A stretch of 64,000 bases of DNA from positions 1,240,001-1,304,000 of the forward strand of contig CM073195.1 of the NCBI GenBank assembly GCA_037042915.1, given 5' to 3'. The notes under the pieces were generated by a model. The model was not told the DNA's origin, did not search any database, and was given only the letters and a program-made list of their open reading frames with translations. This stretch comes from Auricularia sp. M13 (Eukaryota > Basidiomycota > Agaricomycetes > Auriculariales > Auriculariaceae). A program made the translations under genes and the position numbers. This document shows positions 36,057-46,888 of the stretch, piece by piece (position 1 is the stretch's first letter; the number at the start of each line of letters is the position of its first letter).

Positions 36057-36811
36057 TCAGCTGAGAGCCCACAAGCGGGCATACCAATCAGGCTCACAAG
36101 ATTCCCCGGTGAAGCAGCCCGGAGCCGAGCCGTCTGTGAACCTGCAGTGAAGAAAGTCGTCAAGACATGTCTCACCTCCGCCAGTGCCAGAGCCAGAGAG
36201 AAGTTCGATACGCACTGGAAGGACGTCGGGAAGCTATCAGCGAAAGGAGGAGCTGAGTCGATCGTCACGCTCGAGCCGCCTTGGCTGGGGAGCGCGAGCG
36301 CGCCCCGCACAACGGTGCAGCCGTTTCCGCTGGTCGTGAGCGTGCACGTTCCTAAAATATCACTTGAGAAACGAAGATCATCTGCTGCTGCGTGGGGGTA
36401 GACATACCGGAAGAGATGTAGCTATCGCGCATTTGTGATCAGTGAGATGGAGAGAAGGTTTGGAATGGAGTGTCAGACGTACGCGACGAAGTTGGTGAGC
36501 GAGGTATTGACAGTGTAGGCGTCGTAGTTGTGCGTTGGGCCGGGGGACTGGAAGAGAACCTGGTTCGTGGCCGGCAGGGCAAGCACGGGCTGCCTCAAAG
36601 CGTCAGCGCTACGTGGTCGTTTTGTCCCGGGCCAGGGCTTACGGTGCCAAAGCCGCAACTGCGGGGAGACAGTCAGTGTGCCACGTCTTTTGTCATTGGA
36701 CGTGAGATCCTACCGGTTGTTGAAGATGACAGTGTGCTGCTCGGCGTTGGCGAAGGCGGCAAGCACGAGGGCAAGGGCGCCGGTGAGCTTGAATCCTGAG
36801 GCAGAGAGCAT
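36057..36811 (-). CDS. Small secreted glycopeptide-like protein
   Basis: Secreted protein of the agaricomycete glycopeptide family (small Cys-containing, aegerolysin-sized, function unknown). It starts MLSASGFKLTGALALVLAAF at 36811, a clear signal peptide. The mature part opens with HTVIFNN; splicing then gives RCGFGT, followed by PVLALPATNQVLFQSPGP. A 14-base micro-exon (36408-36421) joins NFVA to YISSG. After it come TCTLTTSGNGCTVVRGALAL and FADSFPTSFQ, and a last exon with FTDGSAPGCFTGESC and a stop at 36057. The order NNRCG, YxxSG(T)C, NGxxCT, TSFQ, C, C matches the family closely. Six exons, about 155 residues. A TATA box lies 65 bases upstream, typical of a regulated gene. Confidence 0.78.
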
Positions 36812-36874
36812 CGTGCGGAGCTGTTGAACTGGCTGAGAGTTAGTTCTGAGGAAACTAACGCCACCTGAACCATC

Positions 36875-36883
36875 CTTTATATA
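36875..36883 (-). promoter_or_regulatory. TATA box of the glycopeptide-like gene
   Basis: Minus-strand TATATAAAG, 65 bases before the start codon at 36811. It is a full consensus match at normal spacing. Confidence 0.6.
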
Positions 36884-38026
36884 CCGAGGGGATCTGAGTT
36901 TGTTTGTTCTGCGCAGTATGTGAAACAGTTTGGTCTTGCTTGTTTGTTGAAGTACGGGTAATTCTCGGCGTCGGCATTCCAGAGTCAGGCGCTGAGATTG
37001 ATGAGGTTTTCATATGGTAAGGGCCTGGCTGACGGTGGGAGAGAGAAACGCTGTGGCAAATTGCTCAGCGAGCGCCTGTGTGCCGGCGTTCCCTGAGCAT
37101 AGGCCGTGTTACAGCTACGGCGTTTGGCCATCTGGCGCCGGAGACCGTGTGCTCTTGTGTTGATTGTATTCAGAGGAAGCGAATATAGAGAAATCCAGCC
37201 CTGAAGGCGAGTCTGTATAGTGCCGATAACTCGCCGTGCAACCAGACTGAGGGTCCGGACGATTTGTGATGCTGTGGTCGGTTATACAGTCTTATGAATG
37301 ACGTGAGATATACATGGGACCTTAGAGGTTGACGCCACCCACCACTTCGTGTGAAAATCTGCTCCGTCGAGTTTCGCTCTGAGTCTATGATGCAGTCGCG
37401 TCGCCGCCCCCTCTCCTTCGCGCTCCCTAGTGGTTTCTCTACTCGAGCCTGTATCTCATGAACAGATCTATGCCGCTTCCCCTCAGGGAACACCGCATAG
37501 AGGCACGTTGCCCAAGTTCTTGATTTCACTGTATTCATTTTAATTTGTGTTCGGACCGAATACCCGAGGTGAAAGAGATTCGAAGCACGTGACTCTTCAT
37601 TGGCGCTCTTGTGTGAAAAGCTTTTATGAAGTTCTCCGTCCTCAGACGAACTCTCAGATGAGGTCACACCATTGAGAACCATCCCAAAAATATGAGGACT
37701 TGGCGTCAACTGCCGACAAGCGAGGCAGGATTCGCCGCGGAGCTCCACTAACCGGCACCAGTCTTAGCGCCCACTAGCGCGTTGTGCAGCGACGAAAAAT
37801 GCAATCAAAAAGGAATGCCCGCTGTAATCCTAGGATGTTCAAAAGGCCCTTCGTCGCACCGTCTAATACCCGCTTTTATGGACAATTTCCGTGCAAGAAG
37901 AGGCAACCCCTATCCTGTTTTGGCACGTCGACGTAGGTGCCGGGATCGGAAGCCATCGGTTGGCAGAAGCTGACCATTTATGCCAAGCGTGCGCCTGTTG
38001 CTCCTTTGCCCGCAACCACCACCACC
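36884..38026. other. Intergenic, about 1.1 kb, nothing recognised
   Basis: Shared 5' side of two divergent genes. A 192-codon minus-strand frame (37170-37748) is open, but no family, signal peptide or intron evidence supports it. Its composition lacks the codon bias seen in the neighbours. Confidence 0.4.
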
Positions 38027-41000
38027 ATGCGCGAGTTCACGAGGACAGCGCTCAGCGTCGCGCGCTCCGCCGTCGGCGCCCTCGTCCACAAGCGGGCAGC
38101 CAAGGAGCAGGTCTGTTCAGCGCCGCCGCGCGCGTTGTGAAAGCGAACTGACTGCTGGCGCAGGGCGGCCTGCTGAGCGGCAAGGACCCCAGCGCGTTCA
38201 ACGAGGAGGACCCGTTGCGGCTGTTCATTATCCAGCTGGGCATTATCATTCTGACGACGCAGCTGCTCGCGCTCGTTCTGCGCAAAATCAAGCAGCCCAA
38301 GGTCATTGCGGAGGTCATTGGCGGCATCCTCCTCGGCCCAACCGTCTTTGGCCGCATACCGGGCTTCACACAGCACGTCTTCCCGCAACAGTCGCGGCCG
38401 TATCTGAGTCTTGTCGCCAACATTGGCCTTGTGCTCTTCCTGTTCCTCGTCGGCCTCGAGTGCGCACGGCTTGAACGCGCTCGTTTCGCTGGCTGACCCA
38501 TTCAACGCAGAATCGAAGGCTCCGTCATCAAGCGTAATGCTCGGCTGTCCTTCACTGTGCGTCTTGTGGCTCCCGTTGTGCTCAGTGCGTGCTCATTGGC
38601 GTTAGATCGCTTGCGCTGGCATGGTGTTGCCCTTCGCATTCGGCGCTGGCATCTCCAAAGCCATCTACGACGAGTTTGTCAACCCAAACACCGAGTACAC
38701 CCACTTCATGCTCTTTGTCGGCGTCTCCTTCGCCATCACAGCCTTTCCTGTGCTCTGCCGCATCCTGACCGAGCTTAAACTACTCGACACGACCGTCGGC
38801 ATCGTCGTTCTTTCGGCCGGTGTCGGAAACGATATTGTAGGCTGGGTGCTACTCGCCCTGGCCGTCGCCCTGGTCAATGCCGCCAGCGGGCTGACCGCGC
38901 TCTGGATTCTGCTCGTCGCCATCGGCTGGACAATTGTCACGCTCTTCCCGATGCGTCTCTCGCTGCACTGGCTTGCACGCAAAACAGGCTCGATAGAGAA
39001 CGGCCCCACGATGATCTTCATGACCGTCACGATACTGCTCATGTTCGGCTCTGCCTTCTTCACGGATATCATTGGCGCGTCCACTTCCTTTCGTCACTCC
39101 ACGCGTCGTCGTTGACGCTGTCTGCCACCTCAGGCGTCCATCCTATTTTTGGTGGCTTCCTCGTTGGGCTGATCGGTATGCCAGCTCTTAGCGCTGCTCT
39201 GTGACCCTGACATGAACTGTCATCGGCAGTACCACGAGATGGCGGCTTGGCCATTGCCATTACGGAGAAGCTGGAAGATATCGTGTCGGTCATGCTCTTG
39301 CCGCTGGTTTGCAACGTCAATACTTCCTCGCCGCTCGTCTGATCTCCGGATATAGTACTTTGCGCTCAGTGGCCTCTCGACCGATCTGAGTGAGTTATTG
39401 AAAGTTATGGCTGGATGCTTCTAACTTCGTCTGCAGGCTTGCTTAACAATGGCATCACATGGGCGTACGTTATTGCAATTATTGCCCTGGTTAGCAAGTT
39501 TTCCTTCGTGTCGCTGCGTGCTCATTCAACAACGTTGCATACTAGGCTTACATCGGCAAATTTGGCGGATGCTCGCTAGCCGCTCGTTATGCGGGCTTCA
39601 ACTGGCGCGAGGCAGCCGCTATCGGCTCGCTCATGAGCTGCAAAGGTCTCATTGAGCTCATCGTACTCAATGTCGGCCTGTCTGCGAAGATTCTTGACAC
39701 GGTGCGCTCTGCAATCCTTGACTCGTTGCAGTTGGCTTATTGTGCTATGCTCTAGCGCGTGTTCTCGATGTTCGTTCTCGAAGCGCTGGTCTTGACATTC
39801 ATGACTACGCCCGCCGTGCAATACTACTACCCGCCGCGCTTCCGCGTACGCGTCGGGCCCGGGAACGTCAAGCACGCTAACCTGGAGACGCCGCGCGAGA
39901 AACGGTCGCTCGAGGCGCCGTCGCCGAGCCGGGAGCCTAACCAGGAGGTGTGGAAGACGCGCTTTACGGTCGTGCTGGATAAGCTTGAGCACCTGCCCGC
40001 CATGTGAGTTTTTTCGGTTATTCCTACGCGACGCGAGCCTGATGAGGCAGGATGACGATGACGCAGCTGCTGCAGCCCGAGGGCGGCAGCCGCGTCGACG
40101 CGCTGCGGCTTATCGAATTGTCAGACCGCACGAGCGCGGTGATGCGTTCGAGCGCGGCGGACACGCTGCTCGAGACAGACCCGCTGATTGGCGTGATTCG
40201 CTCGCTCGGCGAGCTGAACGGGTTCACCGTGCAGGCCGCGCTCGCCGTCGTGCCGTCGGACAACTTCGCGGCGAGCATCGACGAGCACGTGCAGCACGTC
40301 GAGTCGGAGCTCGTGCTCGTCTCCTGGTCCGCGCCGCACACGACGCACGCAGACAAAGCCGAGAAGCAGCACGTCGCGGCGTCGGTGAACCCGCTCAGCG
40401 CGCTCTTCGGCGTGGGCGGCGGGGAGAACGCGCCGGCGGTGAGCGACGCGGCGTTCGTGCGGCGGGTGTTTGCGGGCAGCAGCGTGGACGTCGCGCTGTA
40501 CATCGACCCCGGGCACGCGCTGTCGGCGACGAACCCGAAGAAGCGCCATTTTGTGCTGCCGTTCTTCGGCGGGCCCGACGACCGGCTCGCGCTCGAGCTC
40601 GTCGTGCAGCTGTGCGCGGGCTCGGCGGACGCCACTGCGACCGTCGTCCGCATCCAGAAGAGCGACCTGCCCACGGAGGGGGCACCCGTCACGGAGAAGC
40701 CCTCCCCGGCGTACTTGGGCATGGGCCATTCGCATGCGGGGTCGGAGAACCGTGCGACTGTGACGTCGGTTAGTGCACTGTTGGACATTTTCCTGCGCCT
40801 TGACAATGCTGATGCTGTTTTTATTTTATTTTGTAGATGCAGGGCATCGCGGACACGATGTACGGCAACGTGACGACGCAGACGCGCATGCAGTCCGAGA
40901 CGGCGGACAACGTCGCCTGGACGCGCTACGCAAACCCCGCGTCGCGTGAGGAGCTGCCTGCGCCAGTACAGGCCGGGCTCGCGCGCATCAACTTCGCCGA

Positions 41001-41274
41001 GCTGGCCTCACCGACGCCGCTGGCGACCGCCGTGGAGCTGATGAACGACGCGGCGGGGCGGCGGCGCGTCTTTGGCATCGTCGGGCGCTCGCGCCGGCTG
41101 GCGGTGGAGTCGCACGCCAAGGAGCTCGCGGAGATGCAGGGCGCCGCGGGCAGCGTGGCTATCGGCCCCGACGTGCGCAAGACGCTGGGTGATGTGGCGA
41201 GCGCTGTTGTGGGCTCCGACTTGCGTGTCGGCGTTATCGTTGTGCAGGCGTCGCTTGCGTCGGCGCCTGCGTAG
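38027..41274 (+). CDS. KHA1: K+/H+ antiporter of the KHA1 (CPA2) type
   Basis: Cation/proton antiporter of the endomembrane system, expected to control potassium and lumen pH. It starts MREFTRTALSVARSAVGALV at 38027 and splices to GGLLSGKDPSAFNEEDPLRL. Membrane domain motifs are IKQPKVIAEVIGGILLGPTV, LVANIGLVLFLFLVGLE, FVGVSFAITAFPVLCRILTE, VVLSAGVGNDIVGWVLLALA, FGGFLVGLI, VPRDGGLAIAITEKLEDIVS and SLMSCKGLIELIVLNVGLSA. The GNDIVGW Asp is the ion-binding residue of the family. The large cytosolic half (from about 39830) includes MTMTQLLQPEGG and universal-stress-like domains with LPFFGGPDDRLALELV, ending IVVQASLASAPA. More than ten introns in the first half. Domain order and length (over 850 residues) match Kha1. 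Confidence 0.9.
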
Positions 41275-41780
41275 TGGTGAGGAGGCCTAAGTGCCTCAAT
41301 CTCTTGGTTACTTTCACGACCTGTCATGTTCATTGCACACTGTACATTTGCACCAGTTTTCTTCTGCCTCTCATCACTCCGCACTCCGCACCTCATATTC
41401 TGCAATGCCCATTTTCTTGGCTCACTCTCACGATGCATACATAATCACTACACATTGACTGCGTTCAGAAAATCGTTTCCTCACTCTCCGTGGTCTGTAC
41501 CCGGTCGACGATCAAACGCCGGTACCGTTGCGAGGAGGTAAAGGAGGTATTCCTGGACTACACCGCCTGTCTGGCAGTCTGGCCCAGTGTGAGTAGAGCT
41601 ACAGTCAACAAACGTACTTTTTTAAACGTTCTAGCCATGAGACTAAGCCACCGATGAGAAGAAGAAAGGGTGCAATGGGCGGTGGTGATCCTGCAATGAT
41701 CCCCCCGAGAACGTGTGAATAAAGGCGGACATGGGGATTGATGGCCGCGCCATCCTGAGTGTTCTTCCCGTCTCCTCGTC
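41275..41780. other. Intergenic, nothing recognised
   Basis: Between KHA1 and the GPI-type surface protein, same strand. A GAATAAAGG element near 41715 could serve as a weak TATA for the downstream gene. Confidence 0.35.
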
Positions 41781-42673
41781 ATGAAGCAGCTCGCGTTCGC
41801 AGCCGTTCTCGCGCTCGTCCACAGCCAGGTCGCCGTCGCCGAGGATATCCCGGTCGGCGCAGGCAACGCGCTAATCCAGTATACGCCAGCGCCGGCCGCG
41901 GATACATGGATCTCGTTCGCCGCGCCGGGCGCGTTCAACGGCTCTGGCAACTTCTTAATTGGCCAGCAGGACAAGGGCGTAATTACCTTTGAGCCCCCGC
42001 GTGAGTGCTGATATGCGTCGCGTAGATCTGCGCTGACCGATTGGCTTTTGCAGAGGCCTTGTGAGTTCATTGGCAGCTCTTGGAAAGTGAAGACTATGTA
42101 GGATCTAATCGTTCGCAGTGTTGGCTTCCAGTTCTTCGGCTACCAGAGGTCGGATGGTGGCATCTACTCGATAACGTTCGACGGCGCGAACGCCCGCCGC
42201 ATCGACGTCTACAACAAGACATCCACCGGCGACGACGCCCCGCTCAACCTCTTCCACATCAACGACCTGCCCAACACGCCGCACAAGGTCGTCATTACAA
42301 ACCTGAACGACGCTCGCGTTGGCAAATTTGGCCAGATGAACAGTACGCAGTGTTCTCATACGATTCTCAGTTCTTTCCTAAACACCCTGTAGTCGACCAC
42401 ATCGTGATCACGACGCAGGACGCACCGGCAGCGCCTGCCCCTCCGGCGTCCACGCCTACCCCGACGCCTCCGCCCACGACGCCCCCTTCCGTGCCGAACA
42501 CTCCGGCTCCGAGCAGCCCGTCTCCCTCGACGCCTGCTGAGCCAACGCCGTCCGACTCCGGAGACCTGCCTGAGCTCAACGACCCGGGTAGCGAAGACCC
42601 AGACAATGCCGCCTCCTCGCTGCGTGCGGCGCCCATCGCCATTGCGCTAGTCGCACTGGCTCTCTGCCTGTGA
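41781..42673 (+). CDS. Secreted surface protein with galactose-binding-like domain and GPI-type C-terminus
   Basis: Function unknown. It starts MKQLAFAAVLALVHSQVAVA at 41781, a signal peptide. The ectodomain is one beta-sandwich: ADTWISFAAPGAFNGSGNFL, FEFIGSSW-like and FQFFGYQRSDGGIYSITFDG segments, INDLPNTPHKVVITNLNDAR and KFGQM joined to VDHIVITTQ. This pattern (small sugar-binding-like module ending in D-I-V) is common in agaricomycete surface proteins. A Pro/Thr/Ser stalk of about 70 residues follows, then LRAAPIAIALVALALCL at the extreme C-terminus. A hydrophobic end after a small-residue site fits a GPI-anchor signal. Four exons. A decayed copy of its 3' end lies at 45236-45424. Confidence 0.75.
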
Positions 42674-43273
42674 ATCGACTGACCGCTTGCTTTCCAACTC
42701 TCTCTCTGTCCCGCTCGTCCCTCTGCCGCTCTTTGCTGTTTTCATAATTCGGGAACCGACTTGGGTATGTACTTATTGATTATTTTCCTTGCTTATCCTG
42801 GGCGTACATACCGTGCTGCTTTCGAGAAGACTTCTACAGTATGTACGTTCGCAAAGAGACTTGCTTTGCTACCTCTATGACGCGACTCGGTGCGCGCTGC
42901 GCAACGCACACTGCATTTGCAGTTGCGGTCCCGACTTGGAACCTAATACCTCGTATCCCCGGTCATGCTCGCCTCGCCTGTATGGGAACAAGTTCCTGGC
43001 GAAGAGGTATGTATCAAGCTTGGCGTCTCGTCCAGCCGTATCCTCGGAGGTGAGAGGGAATGGCGCGGGGGTGCGATGGAAAAAAACGCTCGGAGGGCTC
43101 ACTGACTTCCCTGTCTGCAGTGACGTCCCACCACTGCTAACAAAGGGCACCTGAGGAAGAGGTTGATTATCTTGTGAATGGATAGGAGACAGTACAGATA
43201 CACTGGGAAGTGCGAGTCTCTCGTCATATCCCGAACATTCCCTGCATGTTCAGCGGTATATATTATTATAGTT
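42674..43273. other. Intergenic between two convergent genes
   Basis: The 3' sides of the GPI-type gene and the oxidoreductase gene. Nothing recognised beyond short frames. Confidence 0.4.
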
Positions 43274-44934
43274 TCACGTGAGGACTTTCGAAGTGATATC
43301 GAAGAGCCCAGTGCGACGCAAACGGTCGGCGAGAACGTGGCCGAGTGCCGTTGAGGGCGTCAGGAGACCACCAGTCCTGGCGATAGGACCGAGCTTCTCA
43401 GGCGTGCTGAGTAGCAGGCCCAGCGCAGTTTCCGATATCATCACTAGAGCTGATCAGTCTCATAATCTAGGGCCAGTACAGGCAACACTGCGTACCACTC
43501 GTGAGCAAATACCCAGGATCGCCCTTTCCAACGAAGTCGGTGCGCGCACGGATAGCGGTGTTGCCAACAAGATACGCCACGTTGATTGCGTTTATGTGGC
43601 CATCTCTCATCGAGCTGAGAGGACGTGTAAGTGCTTGTGATCAGTACATATCGCTGTGCGTAGCGCGTACGCTTCGGACGGTCCAGAGCCGGGAGGGCGG
43701 AATTTCTTCACGATGCTACGAAACTGGAGAAGCGATCGGCAATGGGAGGAGCAGAACGGGGGTGCGAGACGTACAGTCGAGAGTTTTAGCAACACTCCGA
43801 GGACGGCCATGGAGACGCTGCCCCACAGCGCGGAGACCGGGTTGGATGTTAAGATAACTTCGTCGTACTCGAACTTAGGGCCATATGCCGCGCCCGGCGT
43901 GCCAGTCTCCTGCGCATGTTTCTCGAAGAGTCCCCAGCTTCGGTCCACAATTGCGCGATTTCCGGCGGCCATCATATAAAAGGATCCCCACGAGTGCGAC
44001 GAGTCGCGCACGCGATAGACCGATTTCGCCTTCGGAGCTCCTTGGGTGCCTTTGACTAGATGCGTCGTTCAGCTACGGCGTAGCCCCGCACGCGGATGAA
44101 GGGAGTAGCGCGCCTGGACTGAGAGCGTAGCGCTGCATCGACTTCTGCATGAGGTCGCGCGGGATGAGACCGGACGACATCATGCCTAATGTGTCGAGTG
44201 TCCCGCCGCTTGGCTCGAAAGTCATGTCATAACCAGTGAGGGACAAGGCAGCGCCAGACCAGGGAATCTTTGAAGACTCGCAATACTCTTGCAAAGCACG
44301 AACGCTGAGGAAAGCGGTGAGATCCGCTGGCAGAGAGTCCATGCCATCAGCAGGCACGATAATGGCGCCGGACTGCGAAGCCAATGTGTGTACTCTGCAG
44401 ATAGTGCGCGTAAGTGCATAAGTCATAGTACAGCAGAAGGGGCGATGTTTGGGCGCACTCGTTAAGAACGTTGTAGATCCAATGCGTCTCGGCTGATGAT
44501 GGGACAACATGAGCGTGCGTATGATAAAGAAGAGAAACGCGGAGCCCTGCCTGTAGTATCAATGTAGTGTTTGCCCAGGCGCGCGCAAGCCCTGGTTGTT
44601 GTGTAAGCGAGATGCTGCGTGCAGAAGTGCACGCCGACACGGACATGATCACGGGTGTGCCATGCGTCCAGAACGGTCCGACTGTGTTGATGACGACCTT
44701 GGTGCGCGCTATGGTGGCCTCGAGCTGTGCTGCGTTTGAAACGTCCAACTCGAAAACGGTAACTTCGCTTGGAGAGAGAGCGAGCTTGGCGAGAAGGTCG
44801 TCGCCTTTGGCCTTGGAGCGGACGCTGATACCCAGCCTGAACGACGACTTATCCGGGTGCGTCGCGAGGTACTTGGTGGTGAGCTTCCCGGTGAAGCCAG
44901 TCGCGCCGAGAACGAGGATGTCGACGTCCGACAT
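43274..44934 (-). CDS. Saccharopine dehydrogenase-like oxidoreductase (SCCPDH type)
   Basis: NAD(P)-binding membrane-associated oxidoreductase related to saccharopine dehydrogenase and trans-acting enoyl reductases; the fungal substrate is not known. It starts MSDVDILVLGATGFTGKLTT at 44934, with the Rossmann motif GATGFTG. Next come KVVINTVGPFWTHGTPVI, a spliced ETHWIYN segment, IIVPADGMDSLPADLTAFL, SLTGYDMTFEPSGGTLDTLG, SFYMMAAGNRAIVDRSWGLF and VILTSNPVSALWGSVSMAVL, a helix that may touch membrane. Late exons read RDGHINAINVAYLVGNTAIR and GGLLTPSTALGHVLADRLRR, then a stop at 43274. The GGLLTP(S/A)TA(L/F)G end is diagnostic. About eight exons. Confidence 0.87.
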
Positions 44935-44983
44935 TGAGATAGGAGGGTTATTTTGACTTGCCCAGGGACCCGAAGGGCGTGTC

Positions 44984-44990
44984 CTTTATA
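44984..44990 (-). promoter_or_regulatory. TATA box of the SCCPDH-like gene
   Basis: Minus-strand TATAAAG about 50 bases before the start codon at 44934. Good consensus, slightly close to the ATG. Confidence 0.45.
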
Positions 44991-45235
44991 GTTTCGCTGG
45001 CGATGTCGATGTCTGGACACGTCGTACAGCCACTGAAGCACGATTAACGATGACTAAACACGTGCACCTGTACCGCGCGGAGTTGGCGAACGCTGTCACT
45101 GACTCAGCAACATTCAGCTGGCCGGAGCGCCAAGGACTTCCAATAGGTTCAAGCGCTGTTCATAATACATGAATACTAGGATGGGTGTGCACAACTTGAG
45201 GGTATGCACATACTGTATGTGGGACGGTGATACCA

Positions 45236-45424
45236 GCAGCGCCGCCATTCCCGGTTCTCCGGCTTCGAAAACGCCGTCTTCATCGACCGCTGCTTGACGT
45301 GCGCGCCAATGACCCACCTGAACTCAATGTTCCAGGTATCCAGGACGCTGACAACTCCGTTCCATCGCTTCGCATTCCGGTTCCAATCATGCGAAATTTA
45401 CTCGTACTGGCGCTCTGCCTGTGA
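45236..45424 (+). pseudogene. Decayed copy of the C-terminus of the GPI-type surface gene
   Basis: The final residues here, PPELNVPGIQDADN and later LLVLALCL before TGA, line up with LPELNDPGSEDPDN and LVALALCL at the end of the gene at 41781-42673. The bases after the stop also match (CTGACC and a CTCTCT/CAATCTCT run). Upstream, the stalk similarity (SSAAIPGSPASKTPSSSTAA) is in another frame and runs into a TGA, so a frameshift separates the two parts. No signal peptide or beta-sandwich domain is left. It is best read as a truncated, frameshifted duplicate about 2.7 kb from its source, without a likely product. Confidence 0.7.
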
Positions 45425-45899
45425 CCTGACCACTTACACTCAATCTCTGACTTGATGCACTTTTCAAATCGGCAGGGCTTTTCAACTGCCAGATCACGGC
45501 CCGTACTGGGAGGCACTTACTGCCGACTGAATCGCTATGCGAGCATTACTGTGAAGGCGACATTTGAATGCCGTGTCCCAAATGCATATAACAGCGCATA
45601 GCATTCACGTCTGCCGATTCATCAGATCGACAAAGCAAGTGGTGAAGAATGCAAGAACCTTATTGGTCCTGCTCGCCGCCGGCCGGCTTCCGACCATGCC
45701 ACCGAAGTCCACGGTCGCTAGAATTATGTACGAGAGCCGCTCCGCAGAGCCCACCCGCGCGCTGAGTGGCCGCTTCGTGCGGCAAACAGAATTCGCAGGG
45801 AGATTGAGACGAAGAGCCATTGTGCGTGCGCAAGCACACGAATCACGAAGGAAAGACCGTTGCCGGGGGTGCTGAACGCTGAGAGCGCAAGTTGAGTCA

Positions 45900-46805
45900 T
45901 CAGGATTTCGCGACAGCTTCCGACGTGTAGATCTGGACGCCAGCCATGAAAAGATCTTCTCCCTGAAGCACATCGCGAACCGCAAAGACATCGCGCCTGG
46001 CCAGCGACAGTCCGGTAAGCGGGTCGAGATCCTCATCTGGAAGGGTGTCGATTTCGCCGTCATCCGGTTCATGAATGTCGTCGAGCCAGATGCACACGAG
46101 CTTGTGCTCTGTCGCAAACTTCCGCAGGGTCTCCCGAACCCATGGCGCGTCTTGGCTCCTGGGATGACGGATGCGGAAGAGGAGTCTGTGCAGCCGCTCC
46201 GCGCGCAAATAATAGCATAGGTGCTCAAGCGTCCGCTCATCAAAGGACTGCGCATGGCCTTCGAAAGGAGCTAGATCAAAGGCGACGTGCGTGAGGAGCG
46301 TGCAATTTGTGAGACTCCATTCGTCCCACGAGTCGTAGATGCTGGCTATGTGCAGATGCGTAATGTTGGCGGTATGCTTGGTGCGAAGCACGTAGCGGTC
46401 CCACGGCTCGGTGAATTCGAGAGTAAGTAGCCTTAGATGCGCGGTTTGCATTTGCGTGAGGTGCGGGAGACAGCCGTAGAAATGCTGCACAGCAGTGAAC
46501 GCCGCAAGGAGGGTGCTGCCCTCGTCGTCCCCAGGCCAATCCCCGAGATCAGACAACAAAGCCGAGGGTAAAATGACCAATCGGCGCGTGCGAGAGAAGA
46601 GTTTGGAGTATTCCGATGTGAACCTGACGTTCTGAATATTGGAGGCGCTGATGCTCACGAAGTCGTAGAGAATGGGCTCGACGACGGCCTTGAACGCGCA
46701 ACAGACGAGGCAGAGCGAGGCCACCCAGCGCTGTTTCGACGGCACGTAGCTGAGAGCCGCAACCTCGACGATCTCAAGCTCAAGCTCGACGGGGAGAGGT
46801 CTCAT
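45900..46805 (-). CDS. F-box-like/leucine-rich agaricomycete protein
   Basis: Probable substrate adaptor or uncharacterised relative of agaricomycete F-box proteins. The opening, MRPLPVELELEIVEVAALSY at 46805, matches the LPxELxxEI start of degenerate F-boxes, and WVASLCLVCCAFKAVVEPIL completes the helix bundle. The remainder has spaced Leu patterns (ITHLHIASIYDSWDEW, LTHVAFDLAP, LEHLCYYLRAERLHRLLFRI) and an acidic end, EPDDGEIDTLPDEDLDPL. Unlike its neighbours it needs no introns. Members of this family vary widely and have no assigned targets. A start at 46877 is in frame but lies only 12 bases from the divergent p24 start. Confidence 0.7.
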   Translation of the reverse strand: MRPLPVELELEIVEVAALSYVPSKQRWVASLCLVCCAFKAVVEPILYDFVSISASNIQNVRFTSEYSKLFSRTRRLVILPSALLSDLGDWPGDDEGSTLLAAFTAVQHFYGCLPHLTQMQTAHLRLLTLEFTEPWDRYVLRTKHTANITHLHIASIYDSWDEWSLTNCTLLTHVAFDLAPFEGHAQSFDERTLEHLCYYLRAERLHRLLFRIRHPRSQDAPWVRETLRKFATEHKLVCIWLDDIHEPDDGEIDTLPDEDLDPLTGLSLARRDVFAVRDVLQGEDLFMAGVQIYTSEAVAKS

Positions 46806-46888
46806 TGTGCCTGGCGGTAGGACAAAGTAAGCGGTCAAGATGTAGTCGGCGGTTTCCGACACGACCGTTTCGAACACGACACCTTGAC

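Noticed and set aside
37170-37748. 192-codon open frame on the minus strand
   Set aside because: No family motif, signal peptide or splice logic, and its composition lacks the codon bias of neighbouring genes. Probably chance.
40024-40806. Long frames on both strands over the KHA1 cytosolic domain
   Set aside because: Shadows of the KHA1 coding frame caused by high GC content; the sense frame alone shows conserved residues.
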